From positions 1 through 64,000 of the forward strand of contig CALYBP010000003.1 of assembly GCA_944415425.1 (NCBI GenBank): 64,000 nt of DNA. Reading direction: 5' to 3'. This document shows positions 36,614 to 46,300 of the stretch, in pieces; the first letter of the stretch is position 1; each line of letters opens with the position of its first letter. The notes under the pieces were generated by a model. It was not told the origin of the DNA. It searched no databases and worked only from the letters and a program-made list of their open reading frames with translations. Origin of the DNA: an uncultured Ruminococcus sp. (lineage in GTDB: Bacteria > Bacillota > Clostridia > Oscillospirales > Acutalibacteraceae). A program made the translations under genes and the position numbers.

Positions 36614-37315
36614 TTATTTTACAATCGCTTCATATGCTATGTAGGCTGCTGAAATATCCGTGTTACAGGTTAAATTATAAAAATCACAAGACAAAATTAA
36701 ACTTTCAATATTACTTAACAGTTTGTGTGCGTTATAATAGCTTTTATAACCCGAAAACGAAGAATAAATCCTGCTTATAATTTCATTTTGAGATGCTTTT
36801 CTGACAGAATTTTCACTTCCACGCTCAATAAAAACAATACCGCCAATCGGGGCAGAAATATTGTTTGCAACCCCACTTCCCCCGTCAAACGGGGTCGAAT
36901 AAGCATAAAATACTTCGTTAACCTTTCTTACGGCGGTTTTGTCATCATTCATCATCTCTACCGCAGAGCCGAAAGCCTTTTTCCAAAGCGAAGTATGGGT
37001 AGATTTGCCGGTTCCGGACGGTGCCAAAAACAAATACGACTTATCACCCAATTTTAATGATGAAGAATGAAGTAAAATTCCTCCGAAATTTATTATTTCC
37101 CTGCTGAACAAGCACGAATACGCATAACTCTCGCATCGGTCTTTGCCGATATTTTGATTCATTTTATCGCAGATTTCTCTGAAAAACTGTCCTTCTAACG
37201 CAAGTTTAATCTGACTTGCGTTCTCCCCTCTATACAAAAACGGCTTAGAAAAGCGGGTAAGATACTCGTATTTAGGAGAAAACTCAGTAACAATATCGGC
37301 AATTAAATATCTCAA
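36614..37315 (-). CDS. HprK/PEPCK-like serine kinase
   Basis: 233 residues with a P-loop LAPSGTGKSTHT (99-106 core), NDDKTAV (the second acidic motif, 122-128) and YSTPFDGGSG, the pattern of HPr kinase/PEP carboxykinase-like proteins. Stand-alone members often occur in RiPP gene clusters, where some phosphorylate the precursor peptide. The genuine HprK that phosphorylates HPr is longer. Start is a TTG preceded by GGAGG. A conserved leader element (37335-37416) and, further up, a 62-aa peptide and dockerin genes lie upstream on the same strand. Confidence 0.8.
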   Translation of the reverse strand: MRYLIADIVTEFSPKYEYLTRFSKPFLYRGENASQIKLALEGQFFREICDKMNQNIGKDRCESYAYSCLFSREIINFGGILLHSSSLKLGDKSYLFLAPSGTGKSTHTSLWKKAFGSAVEMMNDDKTAVRKVNEVFYAYSTPFDGGSGVANNISAPIGGIVFIERGSENSVRKASQNEIISRIYSSFSGYKSYYNAHKLLSNIESLILSCDFYNLTCNTDISAAYIAYEAIVK

Positions 37316-37334
37316 AACAGCCTCCAAATAAAAA

Positions 37335-37416
37335 AGTAATCGCTTCGCACACAATTCAAACGGTCAGACTGATATTATCAAACCTATCCTGACCGAGCGT
37401 TTTCGAGCAATTTCCT
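37335..37416 (-). ncRNA. Conserved leader element, copy B (unknown class)
   Basis: On the minus strand this holds GGAAATTGCTCGAAAACG, TCGGTCAGGATAGGTTTGAT and ATATCAGTCT, aligning closely to copy A before the P-type ATPase and ending likewise in ACTTTTTTATTT. GGTCAG can pair with CTGACC around the GTTTGATA segment. It lies directly between a terminator and the kinase ribosome binding site. Confidence 0.6.
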
Positions 37417-37426
37417 ATAAAGAAAT

Positions 37427-37450
37427 AAACAGACTCTTGCGAGTCTGTTT
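37427..37450 (-). terminator. Terminator of the LRR-dockerin gene
   Basis: AAACAGACTC pairs with GAGTCTGTTT around a 4-base loop, flanked by T-rich sequence on both sides. Confidence 0.8.
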
Positions 37451-37454
37451 TATT

Positions 37455-38321
37455 TTATAAGTTAACAATGTGACGTTGAATCTGCGTTGCGTCAGAAACA
37501 TCGACACGACCATCGCCGTTAAAATCGGCAAGCGCAATCTGTGTTTCATCAAAATCAATCAGCAACACGCAGTAACGCTGAATATCGGTGGCATCCGCAA
37601 TCGAAATTACACCGTCTTTATTTACATCACCGATCTGATACGAATTATCAACATCAACAAACTCAAGTCCGTTGAGTACGGCAAAACGCTCGGCAAGGGT
37701 ATCTTTATGTCCGTAAATAACAACGTCGGTAGTATTCTTAAACGCATACTTACCTATCGTTTCAACGGATGCCGGAATGTAAACTCGTTCAAGCGAGGGA
37801 CATTCAGCAAAAGCATGATTTTGAATTTCCGTAACAGTTTCGGGAACATCAAAAGATTTGAGACTTGTGCATTGATAAAAAAGCTGAGACGGAATTACCG
37901 TAATATCAGCGTCAAGCTTAACGTCTGTCAAAGAAGTACAGCCCTGAAGCAGTCCCGAGCCGATTGAAGTACAGCTTGCAGGGATATTAATAGATTTAAG
38001 GTTAGTCATACCCATAAAAACAAATCTATCAAGTGAAGTAATAGTATCGGGTAAGGTTATTGATTCGATAACGCTGCTGTTTTCGCAATTTGCAAACGCC
38101 ATAAAATCAATAGATACAACAGTATCGCCGAAAATTGTTTCAGGCACAACGAGATCCTTATCGGCACCGTGATAATCACAAAGCTTTATCTGATCTGTTC
38201 CGACACGCATAAACTTGTACACGCCGTTGTCAAAGTATGTTTCAGCAAAAACGCACTGAACCGAAAGGACAAATACAAGCGATACAGCGAGTAAAGACAA
38301 TAAAATCTTTTTAATTTTCAT
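37455..38321 (-). CDS. Secreted leucine-rich-repeat protein with dockerin
   Basis: 288 residues: signal peptide (1-26), BspA-type LRR_5 repeats (around 50-205, e.g. ESITLPDTITSLDRFVF, LERVYIPASVETIGKYAF), then a complete type I dockerin at the C-terminus with two calcium loops (GDVNKDGVISIADATDIQRY and ADFNGDGRVDVSDATQIQRH). It should be exported and anchored to a cohesin on a scaffoldin. LRR_5 domains mediate binding, so a non-catalytic adhesive role is plausible. Confidence 0.9.
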   Translation of the reverse strand: MKIKKILLSLLAVSLVFVLSVQCVFAETYFDNGVYKFMRVGTDQIKLCDYHGADKDLVVPETIFGDTVVSIDFMAFANCENSSVIESITLPDTITSLDRFVFMGMTNLKSINIPASCTSIGSGLLQGCTSLTDVKLDADITVIPSQLFYQCTSLKSFDVPETVTEIQNHAFAECPSLERVYIPASVETIGKYAFKNTTDVVIYGHKDTLAERFAVLNGLEFVDVDNSYQIGDVNKDGVISIADATDIQRYCVLLIDFDETQIALADFNGDGRVDVSDATQIQRHIVNL

Positions 38322-38346
38322 AAATAATCACCAAATGTAAAACTGC

Positions 38347-38372
38347 GGGGCAAATACAGAAGTATTTGCCCC
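38347..38372 (-). terminator. Strong hairpin after the 62-aa peptide gene
   Basis: GGGGCAAATAC pairs with GTATTTGCCCC around a 4-base loop; a short TTTT follows on the minus strand. Terminator or attenuator between the peptide and LRR-dockerin genes. Confidence 0.65.
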
Positions 38373-38384
38373 TTTAAAGTCAAA

Positions 38385-38573
38385 TCAATAAATATTTCCC
38401 GGATCTTCGCCGGAGAAAGGATCAACAATCACGTCACCCGTAGAAGACTGAGTTCCTACTTCGTCCTCAGACGGCCATGTTGTAGTAAGACTGTCTACAA
38501 TTGCAGAAGCCAAAGTGCTTTCAAATTCAAACTTTGTAACGTTGAATTCCGGAGAAGTGTATGATTTTTTCAT
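38385..38573 (-). CDS. 62-residue peptide, RiPP-precursor-like
   Basis: Starts MKKSYTSPEFNVTKFEFEST, a pattern (basic start, Y..PE..V..FE) seen in many short clostridial peptides of unknown role. The C-terminal half is acidic and Ser/Thr-rich (SLTTTWPSEDEV, SSTGDVIVDPFSGEDPG). No signal peptide or membrane segment, no cysteine. GGGGTGA lies 5 bases before the ATG. It sits 51 bases after the 1553-aa gene and has its own downstream hairpin. Proximity to an HprK-like kinase suggests a modified peptide, but no other RiPP enzyme is nearby. Confidence 0.7.
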   Translation of the reverse strand: MKKSYTSPEFNVTKFEFESTLASAIVDSLTTTWPSEDEVGTQSSTGDVIVDPFSGEDPGNIY

Positions 38574-38624
38574 AAGTATCACCCCATTGATTAAATAAAC
38601 ATAACATACATATATAACTGATTA

Positions 38625-41600
38625 TCAGTTAGACTGGTTGGCTATCTGATAAAGGTTGAAGTAAACAGCCTCAGTAATCTGATATGAATCCGGAATAATG
38701 TCACCATTTGCATCAACCTGATATACATAGTAATATGCCTTCATAACATAGAGCTGCATTGCAGAGCTGTTCTGGAACTTAACAAAGTAGTCAAGCCTGT
38801 TAAGGTTATTATAGTCAGCGTTAAGAATTGTGTAATTATATACAACTCTGTTATCGCCGTCCATAGCATACCTGTTAGTTGAGGCCTGTCCCGAAGTAGC
38901 AAAACTCATAAGTTTCTCATCATCACTTGCAAAAGTAATATCAGAGTAATCTGTGCTTGTATTCGGATCAAGTTTTGTGTTCTGGCTGATTTCTACCATA
39001 AGACCTGTACGATATTGAACTGCATCAGTATCGGATGTAGAGTTAAGCTGTGTATAAGCGCTGTCCATAAACGATACTATGAAGTCTGCATACAGATAAT
39101 CATACTTGTTGCCAGCTTCGTCAGTATACTGCTCTCTTGAGTATGTCGGAGTACCGATTGACATTGAGGTTTCAGCAGGATCACCGAATACTGCAACGAT
39201 ATCGTAATCGTCAACAATCTTGAGGTTGAACTCCTTAGAGAAGCATTTTGCTACTTCCTTAGTTGTACCAAACTCATAAACAATCCAGTATGAGAAGTTT
39301 GGATCATCACAAGAATAGAACGAACCGTCTTCTTTTGTTAGATATGAGTTATAAGGAATATTGCTGATAGGAGTTTCTATGTCGCCCTCGCTTACGGTAA
39401 TTGTAACATTGCAAGGCTTAGAAACCTGTGTTGCCGTAAGAGTAGCTGTTGTACCGACAGAAGTGTACTTCTGATCAGTAATCTCCCAAGTACAGTTCTT
39501 ATAAAGGTCATCGATGTAAGGAGCGTTGTTATAAATCAAATCCTCAGTAATCTTGTAACCGTTTGTATCTATATATGTGTCATCAAGAGTTAGATTAACA
39601 GTATATGTCTTCTTGCCGCCGAATCTATCAATATATTCATAGTTAAGTACAGCTTCAGCGGTTACAGAAGCAATATCTGAATAATAGTTGAATGTATTTA
39701 CAAGAAGCTTTTCATTGTCATAAATATCATCAACATAAACATCAAATGTAAACGATACCTCCTGATTAACAGGAACAACAGCATCCTCAGGCTCAACAAT
39801 CTGATATTCGGTTCCGTCAAGACGATACCAGTTAACAAATTCATTCTTACCCATCATATGAGTAATGAGGGTAACCGTGAAGTAATCATCATCAATAGGA
39901 TTAATCTGAAGTGCGAATGTATTTTCAGCTCTTGTGCAAAGTGTTTCGGTAGAACCGTCGGTTCCGTGGCGAACAATTGATAAGTAGTAATAACCACCGC
40001 CGCCGAGTGCCCCGGGTCCTGTATACTTATTGTGGTTAAAAATCAATGTCTGGTCAGAAACCTTAACAAACCTTGCAACAAATGTATAAGACTTATCAAG
40101 GTTAACTTCCGATACCTGTTGATTTGCATTTACGGCGAACGCCTTGTAGTTACCGTCCTCATCAAGATAACCCCACTCGACAAACATATATCCGTCGCCG
40201 GCGGTAGCAGAAATCTCGACAGTAGTATTACGGTTTACTGTAATTGACGTTTCACCTGCAATTGTTGCAGTATTGCCGGTTGTACCGTCAACATCTGTTG
40301 TCCAAGAATCAGAATCAGAAGAATCTGCATACTGAACCATCGTTGAACCTGTTACTTCCTGAATCGACTTTGAATAGTACCATTGACCGTCAACACGGCT
40401 GTCAGCACCTGAAATCGACTCGTAAGAAACATAAGCAGGAGAATTTGCATAGCCCGCAGCCTCAATTGCCTTGTATGCAGCAGTATTTTCATCGGTACCG
40501 TTCAATCTCGGTAAAAAGTCTGAAGGCACACCGCGTGTGATGTAATTGCCGTCTTTATCAAATACATACCATACGGTTGACCACTGACCGTGACCGGCAA
40601 TGTTCTGGTTGCCGACAGATACGATTCTAAGTTCATCCTTTGACATATCCTCTTCTGTAAGAATATTTCCGAGGAGAGAAGTTTCGTTGCCGTCGTAGTC
40701 TTTGATAATATCCCAGCCGTTATTATCAGTAAACAAGGAAAGATCGACATGAGAAGCTACATCGGGATTGTTGGTAGCATCATCAAGCAAGATGTTCTGG
40801 TTAGTTCGTTTTCTGCTGTACTGCATCTTAAACTCAACAACATCGTAGCCGTTTCTGTCAATTAGTACGAGATCATCGTAGTCGTATGTCTGAGCGTTTG
40901 CTTTACCCTCAGCTACCATAAACTGATTGTGAAACTTATCATTTGAATAGTTACTTACAACAACGCCGGATATAGCATATTCTGTCTTCTGGCCGTTTTC
41001 ATCGTAATAATACTTTGCAACCTTAGTAAAGTACTTACCGTTGTTATCACGAAGCATCGGCTGACCGGGATATGAACCGTCACCCTTCTTAGCGTCAGGT
41101 TCAGCTGCCGTTCCGGTCTCGCCGGTGTAATAATATGTGTATACAGCAAGAGTGTTACCTGCAAGCTTCGATGCATATTCGTCATTAAGTACTTCAGAAG
41201 CATCTACATAAAACGTGATATAATCATCGTTTTCATTAATATGCGAGTTAAAATAAACGGGTGTGATTTCCAAGGACTTAGAAGTCAAACTCTCTGAGAG
41301 AAGATATGATGCTTCATATTTACCGTTACCCTGAGAGCTTGCCCTAACAGTTTCACCGTTTATTACATAAGCTCCTACATAATAACCTGCGTTATAAAAA
41401 GGTGTAGCCACTTGAGTCTGAATTCTGATCATGTTACCCTTTGTTGCAGTATATACAGAATAGTGAACATTAGGATCATCAGATACAACCTCATCGTATC
41501 CGCTGATTAATGTTGTTGAACCGTAATCAGATGTTGTAGAAACATTATCTACAATCGTACCGTCCTTTGCATTAATTGTAACTTTATTGGGATCTTCGGG

Positions 41601-43286
41601 AGTAGTATCTTCACTTGCAGTCAAAGTGTATGTAATATTTCCGTTACCGGATGTAATACTTGAAAATTCAAATGTGATTTTATTAACATTCGGATTTGAA
41701 ACTCTGAAATAGGAGAAGTTGTAATTTTTGCCGTTATCATTATTGTAATTCTGAGCATATGCAGAAACAGAACCGTTTGTTACATAACTTACTCCCGTAA
41801 CATTTACCATACCGCTTACATCCTGAGTGGTAGATAAACCAAAATAATAATTTATAGTGGAGTTCAAAGTAGTTTCCAAATATGCCGTATAAGTACCGGA
41901 CACATTATATACCGGTAATACAAGCATATTGCCAGCCCATGCAGAAGGTCTGTTGTTATTGTTTGTGGTTACAAGCAGGTATGTACCTGTTTCCTCACCG
42001 AGAGACTCTTCAAACACAGCCATAAGCTCTACATCAGCAGTAGGAACAAATGTAATTTCAGAGCTTGTGAGGTCTCCTGCATATGTGCCGCTTACTACCT
42101 GCCATTCCTTGAACGCATAGCCTGTATTAGCAGATGCAGTAACAGTAACAGAAGTACCCTCAGTTACCGTGTTCGAAGGAGCTACCGAAACACTACCCAT
42201 TGTTTCATTATTAACAGAAGCTGTTACCGAATATGTCTCAGCAGCTCGTGTAGTTGCCGAAACAGTCACATCGCTTGCGGGCATTTTAAATGTGTATGTA
42301 TTTCCGCTTCCGCTAACCTCAGTAGCGGGGTCAACCGTAACACCACTGCAAACGTAGCCATCGTTAGGCGCAACTGTAACAGTAACAGTCTGTCCCTCGG
42401 ACGCTGTCTGTGGGTCAACCGAAATTGTACAGTTTTCCTGTGTTCCTATATTTACATTATAAGTTTCTAACGCAACAGCTTCTTCCCAAATTTCTTTAGT
42501 CATTGTGTCGACGCAAATTCTGACTGTGCTTGCGCCGCTGTGCAAAAGAGCAATGTTTGTCTGTGGAGTGAGCGTTATTTTACTTGAGGAATCTCCAAGC
42601 GGCTGACGGTCATATGATCCTGCGTACTGAGCAGAACCGTCAGAAAGTCTGAAAAATGTATCGCCCTCATTAAAGGTTACGGTACGGCATACAACATCCG
42701 GGTCGGTCGGATGAGTTTCATCAAGCGGGTAATCTTTCATAGAAGGATCCCATTTACCGGAAGGACCGCCTATGAGATACCATGTAGTTACTGGTGTAAC
42801 TTCGCCTGTATTATATTCAGACCACGAACCGTTACTATAATATACGGTTTCGTTGTATGTGCCGGACGAGTTTGTATCAGGTGTGAACAAAGGCTTATCT
42901 ACGGAGAAGTCTCCTCTGTAAACAGCCTCAGTTTGCCAGAAATTACCGCAATTTGGCTGACTGCTTTTTGTAAAGGAAATATAAGCGGAATAATCACCGG
43001 TGTAAGTACACTTATAAATATCCTCTGTACCGTCAACCTTTTCCATTTGAATCGGTCCGCCGGCAATACCTGAAGAACCGGTACCCTTACCATCGTCCCA
43101 ATAATTACTGTTATAAAAATAAGCGTATACTTGGTTCCAGCCAACAGTATCCTTGAAATATACATCAATAGTACCGTTGGCAGCGTCAGCAGCAACAACA
43201 CCCACGAGTAATGTCGAAATCACCATCATAACCGACAAAACTATTGAAAGCGTCTTGTTACCGATGCGCTTTACACTATGACTCAT
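38625..43286 (-). CDS. Giant secreted modular protein with starch-binding-like and beta-repeat domains
   Basis: 1553 residues. Signal peptide (1-36), CBM26-like module with FKDTVGWNQVYAYFY (38-160), a second possible binding module (165-265), then two Ig-like/InlB B-repeat-type segments (275-430, e.g. YAFKEWQVVSGTYAG). Long beta-rich regions follow, including another repeat near DGYMFVEWGYLDEDG. No catalytic domain, dockerin, LPXTG or membrane anchor is visible. Its signal peptide closely resembles that of the next gene upstream, with which it is probably co-transcribed. How it is retained at the cell is unclear. Confidence 0.8.
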   Translation of the reverse strand: MSHSVKRIGNKTLSIVLSVMMVISTLLVGVVAADAANGTIDVYFKDTVGWNQVYAYFYNSNYWDDGKGTGSSGIAGGPIQMEKVDGTEDIYKCTYTGDYSAYISFTKSSQPNCGNFWQTEAVYRGDFSVDKPLFTPDTNSSGTYNETVYYSNGSWSEYNTGEVTPVTTWYLIGGPSGKWDPSMKDYPLDETHPTDPDVVCRTVTFNEGDTFFRLSDGSAQYAGSYDRQPLGDSSSKITLTPQTNIALLHSGASTVRICVDTMTKEIWEEAVALETYNVNIGTQENCTISVDPQTASEGQTVTVTVAPNDGYVCSGVTVDPATEVSGSGNTYTFKMPASDVTVSATTRAAETYSVTASVNNETMGSVSVAPSNTVTEGTSVTVTASANTGYAFKEWQVVSGTYAGDLTSSEITFVPTADVELMAVFEESLGEETGTYLLVTTNNNNRPSAWAGNMLVLPVYNVSGTYTAYLETTLNSTINYYFGLSTTQDVSGMVNVTGVSYVTNGSVSAYAQNYNNDNGKNYNFSYFRVSNPNVNKITFEFSSITSGNGNITYTLTASEDTTPEDPNKVTINAKDGTIVDNVSTTSDYGSTTLISGYDEVVSDDPNVHYSVYTATKGNMIRIQTQVATPFYNAGYYVGAYVINGETVRASSQGNGKYEASYLLSESLTSKSLEITPVYFNSHINENDDYITFYVDASEVLNDEYASKLAGNTLAVYTYYYTGETGTAAEPDAKKGDGSYPGQPMLRDNNGKYFTKVAKYYYDENGQKTEYAISGVVVSNYSNDKFHNQFMVAEGKANAQTYDYDDLVLIDRNGYDVVEFKMQYSRKRTNQNILLDDATNNPDVASHVDLSLFTDNNGWDIIKDYDGNETSLLGNILTEEDMSKDELRIVSVGNQNIAGHGQWSTVWYVFDKDGNYITRGVPSDFLPRLNGTDENTAAYKAIEAAGYANSPAYVSYESISGADSRVDGQWYYSKSIQEVTGSTMVQYADSSDSDSWTTDVDGTTGNTATIAGETSITVNRNTTVEISATAGDGYMFVEWGYLDEDGNYKAFAVNANQQVSEVNLDKSYTFVARFVKVSDQTLIFNHNKYTGPGALGGGGYYYLSIVRHGTDGSTETLCTRAENTFALQINPIDDDYFTVTLITHMMGKNEFVNWYRLDGTEYQIVEPEDAVVPVNQEVSFTFDVYVDDIYDNEKLLVNTFNYYSDIASVTAEAVLNYEYIDRFGGKKTYTVNLTLDDTYIDTNGYKITEDLIYNNAPYIDDLYKNCTWEITDQKYTSVGTTATLTATQVSKPCNVTITVSEGDIETPISNIPYNSYLTKEDGSFYSCDDPNFSYWIVYEFGTTKEVAKCFSKEFNLKIVDDYDIVAVFGDPAETSMSIGTPTYSREQYTDEAGNKYDYLYADFIVSFMDSAYTQLNSTSDTDAVQYRTGLMVEISQNTKLDPNTSTDYSDITFASDDEKLMSFATSGQASTNRYAMDGDNRVVYNYTILNADYNNLNRLDYFVKFQNSSAMQLYVMKAYYYVYQVDANGDIIPDSYQITEAVYFNLYQIANQSN

Positions 43287-43309
43287 TGTATAACCTCCAT
43301 TTTATTTTT

Positions 43310-43338
43310 GTGCCGAAGCCAAAGATAGACTTCGGCAC
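43310..43338 (-). other. Hairpin between the two giant genes
   Basis: GTGCCGAAG pairs with CTTCGGCAC. On the coding (minus) strand it is followed by AAAAATAAAA rather than T residues, so it is not a terminator. It may be a processing or stabilising structure within one mRNA, 24 bases ahead of the 1553-aa start. Confidence 0.5.
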
Positions 43339-43372
43339 TTATGACATTATTATACACCTTTTAAAAAATATG

Positions 43373-46300
43373 TCAATTATTCACCAATGCTTTTTGAATT
43401 AATGTTGCGTCGCGGACATCAACTACACCGTCAAGGTTTACATCGAGAAGCGCATTCTGTAAATCAGAAGGATTGCTCAAAGCAACTTGTATCTTCTGAA
43501 CCTCAGTTGCACTCATAACGCTCATATTCTCAACACCGTATTCAGTTACATATGAACCCATCTTGTAACGTGTTCCGCCGATATTTGTAAAGCCGAGAGT
43601 TTTATCCGTGGGCTTAGCGGGTGTATAAACCATATGAATTGCTGTGTAATAGAAGTTCCTGATGTATTCCGGCTGAGATGTCAGATCAACAACCTCCGTG
43701 CCGCTCATAAGATTATCTACTGCTAAATAATAAGTATCTAATGAGAACCTATCGGTTATGGAGGCATTTACATCGGTCTTTTTAGTTGTAAATGTGAGTG
43801 TGTTCTGCTTTGAAGAATCAATTGAAAGAGTAACTTTGAACTGATACATCTTAAGAGATCCTGAATAATCCTGTCCGAGATAAAGATCCTTTGTCATTGC
43901 AACAGCCTGCGCACCGTTAAGTGAAACATAGGGAGCGTAAGACTGAGCTGACGGAGCCTTGAAGTAGATTGTAACATCGTGAACACCTACCGAAGCAGTA
44001 ACGGTTACAGAAACGATGTTTGATGAGATAGCTTCTTCACCAAGAGTTGCAATTACAAAGTAGTAATAAGTACCCTGCGTTTCGGATGTTACTGTAAGTG
44101 TGTTCTGAGCAGATGCAGCGCCCATCGACTGTGCACCTGAGCCGTCAGGCGATGTCGAAACAAAGTACTCAAATGTATAATCGCCTTCGCCCGGAGTTAC
44201 GGTAGAAGTGAGTGTGAACTTATCACCCTCAATTACCGAGCTTGCATCCGTCTTGAGAGAAAGCGTAAAGCTCGGAGCTTTTTCGGTTACAGAAACAGTA
44301 ATTTCATTTGAATCTTCTGAAACTGCACCCTCATATACTGCCTCAACAGTATATGTATGTTCACCAACCTCCGCGTTATCTATTGTGAATACACCGGTAG
44401 AGTTTTCAGCAATCATTTCTCCGTTATCAAAGAGCTTATAAGTGTCTGCCTCGCCGTCTGTTGTAGCTGTAATAATGATTACTGTTCCTTCTTCAACAGT
44501 TGCGGGAAGCTCTTCGCCTGTTCCATCAGCAGCTGTGATTGTAGGAGCAGCTACTAAATCATAATCAGGATAAAGCTGAATCTGTGTGTCGAGCCACTGT
44601 GCACGGGTCTTAGTCCATGTATTTTTAAGATAGTTTACAGCGTCTGAATGTGTATCGCCGGTATTTTTAGAACCCCAGGTAATCATCGGGTTATCTTTAA
44701 TGAATCCCCAGCGTGTTTCGTTCATATCAACAGATGCAGAAATCTGGTTGTACCATGTGTCAAGCTTTCCGCCATCCGAATAATATGTCTGGATAAGCTC
44801 ATAGAAGCCGGCGTTTGAAGAAGTTCCGTTCCAAGCCTTTTTAATAACTTTCTGGAATTCATAGTTATTTGCAAGCTTTGACTGCAAACTGTAATTAGTG
44901 TTTGGAGTATGGCTGTCATCAAAAGCCTTGTTCTTAGTATACCAAACCTGTGGATTGTCGGGAATTATCTCAGTAGATGAATTTGCCTCATATTTTGCTT
45001 CGCCGAAACCATTTTCACGAGTGTACTGTCCGTAAGCCCAGTCATAGTCCCAAACAGGAGATGCTACAAACTTAGGTGATGCGCCAGTACAATCATACAT
45101 TACATAGTAACTTGATGATGCAGAATCAAGGTTAGATGAAAGCTCCTGAATGAGATATACCATTGCGAAGGAATCTACATCCATCTTCTGGCTGAGCTGC
45201 TCAAGGTCAAGGTTGTCGCTGAATGCGATAGCTTCCATTTCGGCATATTTCTGAGCAATAAACTCAACCTGCTCCTTTGTTGCGAACTCGGGAGATTTAA
45301 CAACAATGTGCTGACCTGTGGGAGTTACAAACCAAGAAGCCTCAGCTGTGTATCTTGAACTTATCTCAAATTCAAGGAGATAAGTACCTGTGTTGTCAAA
45401 AGGAATTGAAGAAGTGTTTCCGTCAGCAGAAACCTGTGCATACTGCATCTGATAATTCTGACCGTTGTAGGAATAAGTGCCTGAAGCTGTTGTTTCGTTT
45501 ACTTCGCCGACAGCGTCCTCATTGATGTCGTCGAATGCTTCGCCCTTAATAAGCTTTGAGCTGCCGACATCAACTTTTTCCGTAACAAGGTACTGACCCA
45601 TATACTCGCCGTTGTCATAAATATCGACGAATCTGTATTCGGGTGTGTAAGGAAGACCAAGCGCATTTGCGAGGTCAAATGTAAGAGCGTTTCTCAGCAT
45701 AGATTCATCGGCGTTGTTTGCAAGGAGACACCAGCTCTTTGCGCCCTTTGACTCAGCGGTATCCATACCGAGGAGATTTGTTTTTGAATCAAGCTTCATA
45801 TTGAAAGCGTATTTACCAAAGAGCTGCTGGCTTGCTTCCCAAGATGAGTTGCCTCTGCCCTTTACCTGCTCAAGGAGCATTGCGTCGGAGAATGAACCCG
45901 AAGCGCTGTTATCCATTGTTACGCAGTCGCCGCCCTTAGCCTTTACATCATCTTTTGTGCCCTGTGCGCGGGTGTCTGTGTACATATCGGCTGTCGGGAG
46001 CGGATATTCAGTACCCTTACCGTCTGTTGTGTAAAGGAACATAGCGTCCGTTGAACCCTGCATAACTTTTACATTGCCGTTGTATGCGCCGCTTACCGTG
46101 TTATCGCCGATTACAAGATTAACCGCAGCGCTGCGGTTAGGCTGTATTTCCGTGCCTGCAACATTTACTGCGCTGTCAAATCCGTTGTAAACAACCGCGC
46201 CGTTTAACGAAGCGTTCTTAGGAAGATAGAATGTATAGGGATTAGTTGCAGCGTGCTTAGCGCCGTAATAATTATTCCACTTTATAAGAGTTGAAACCGA

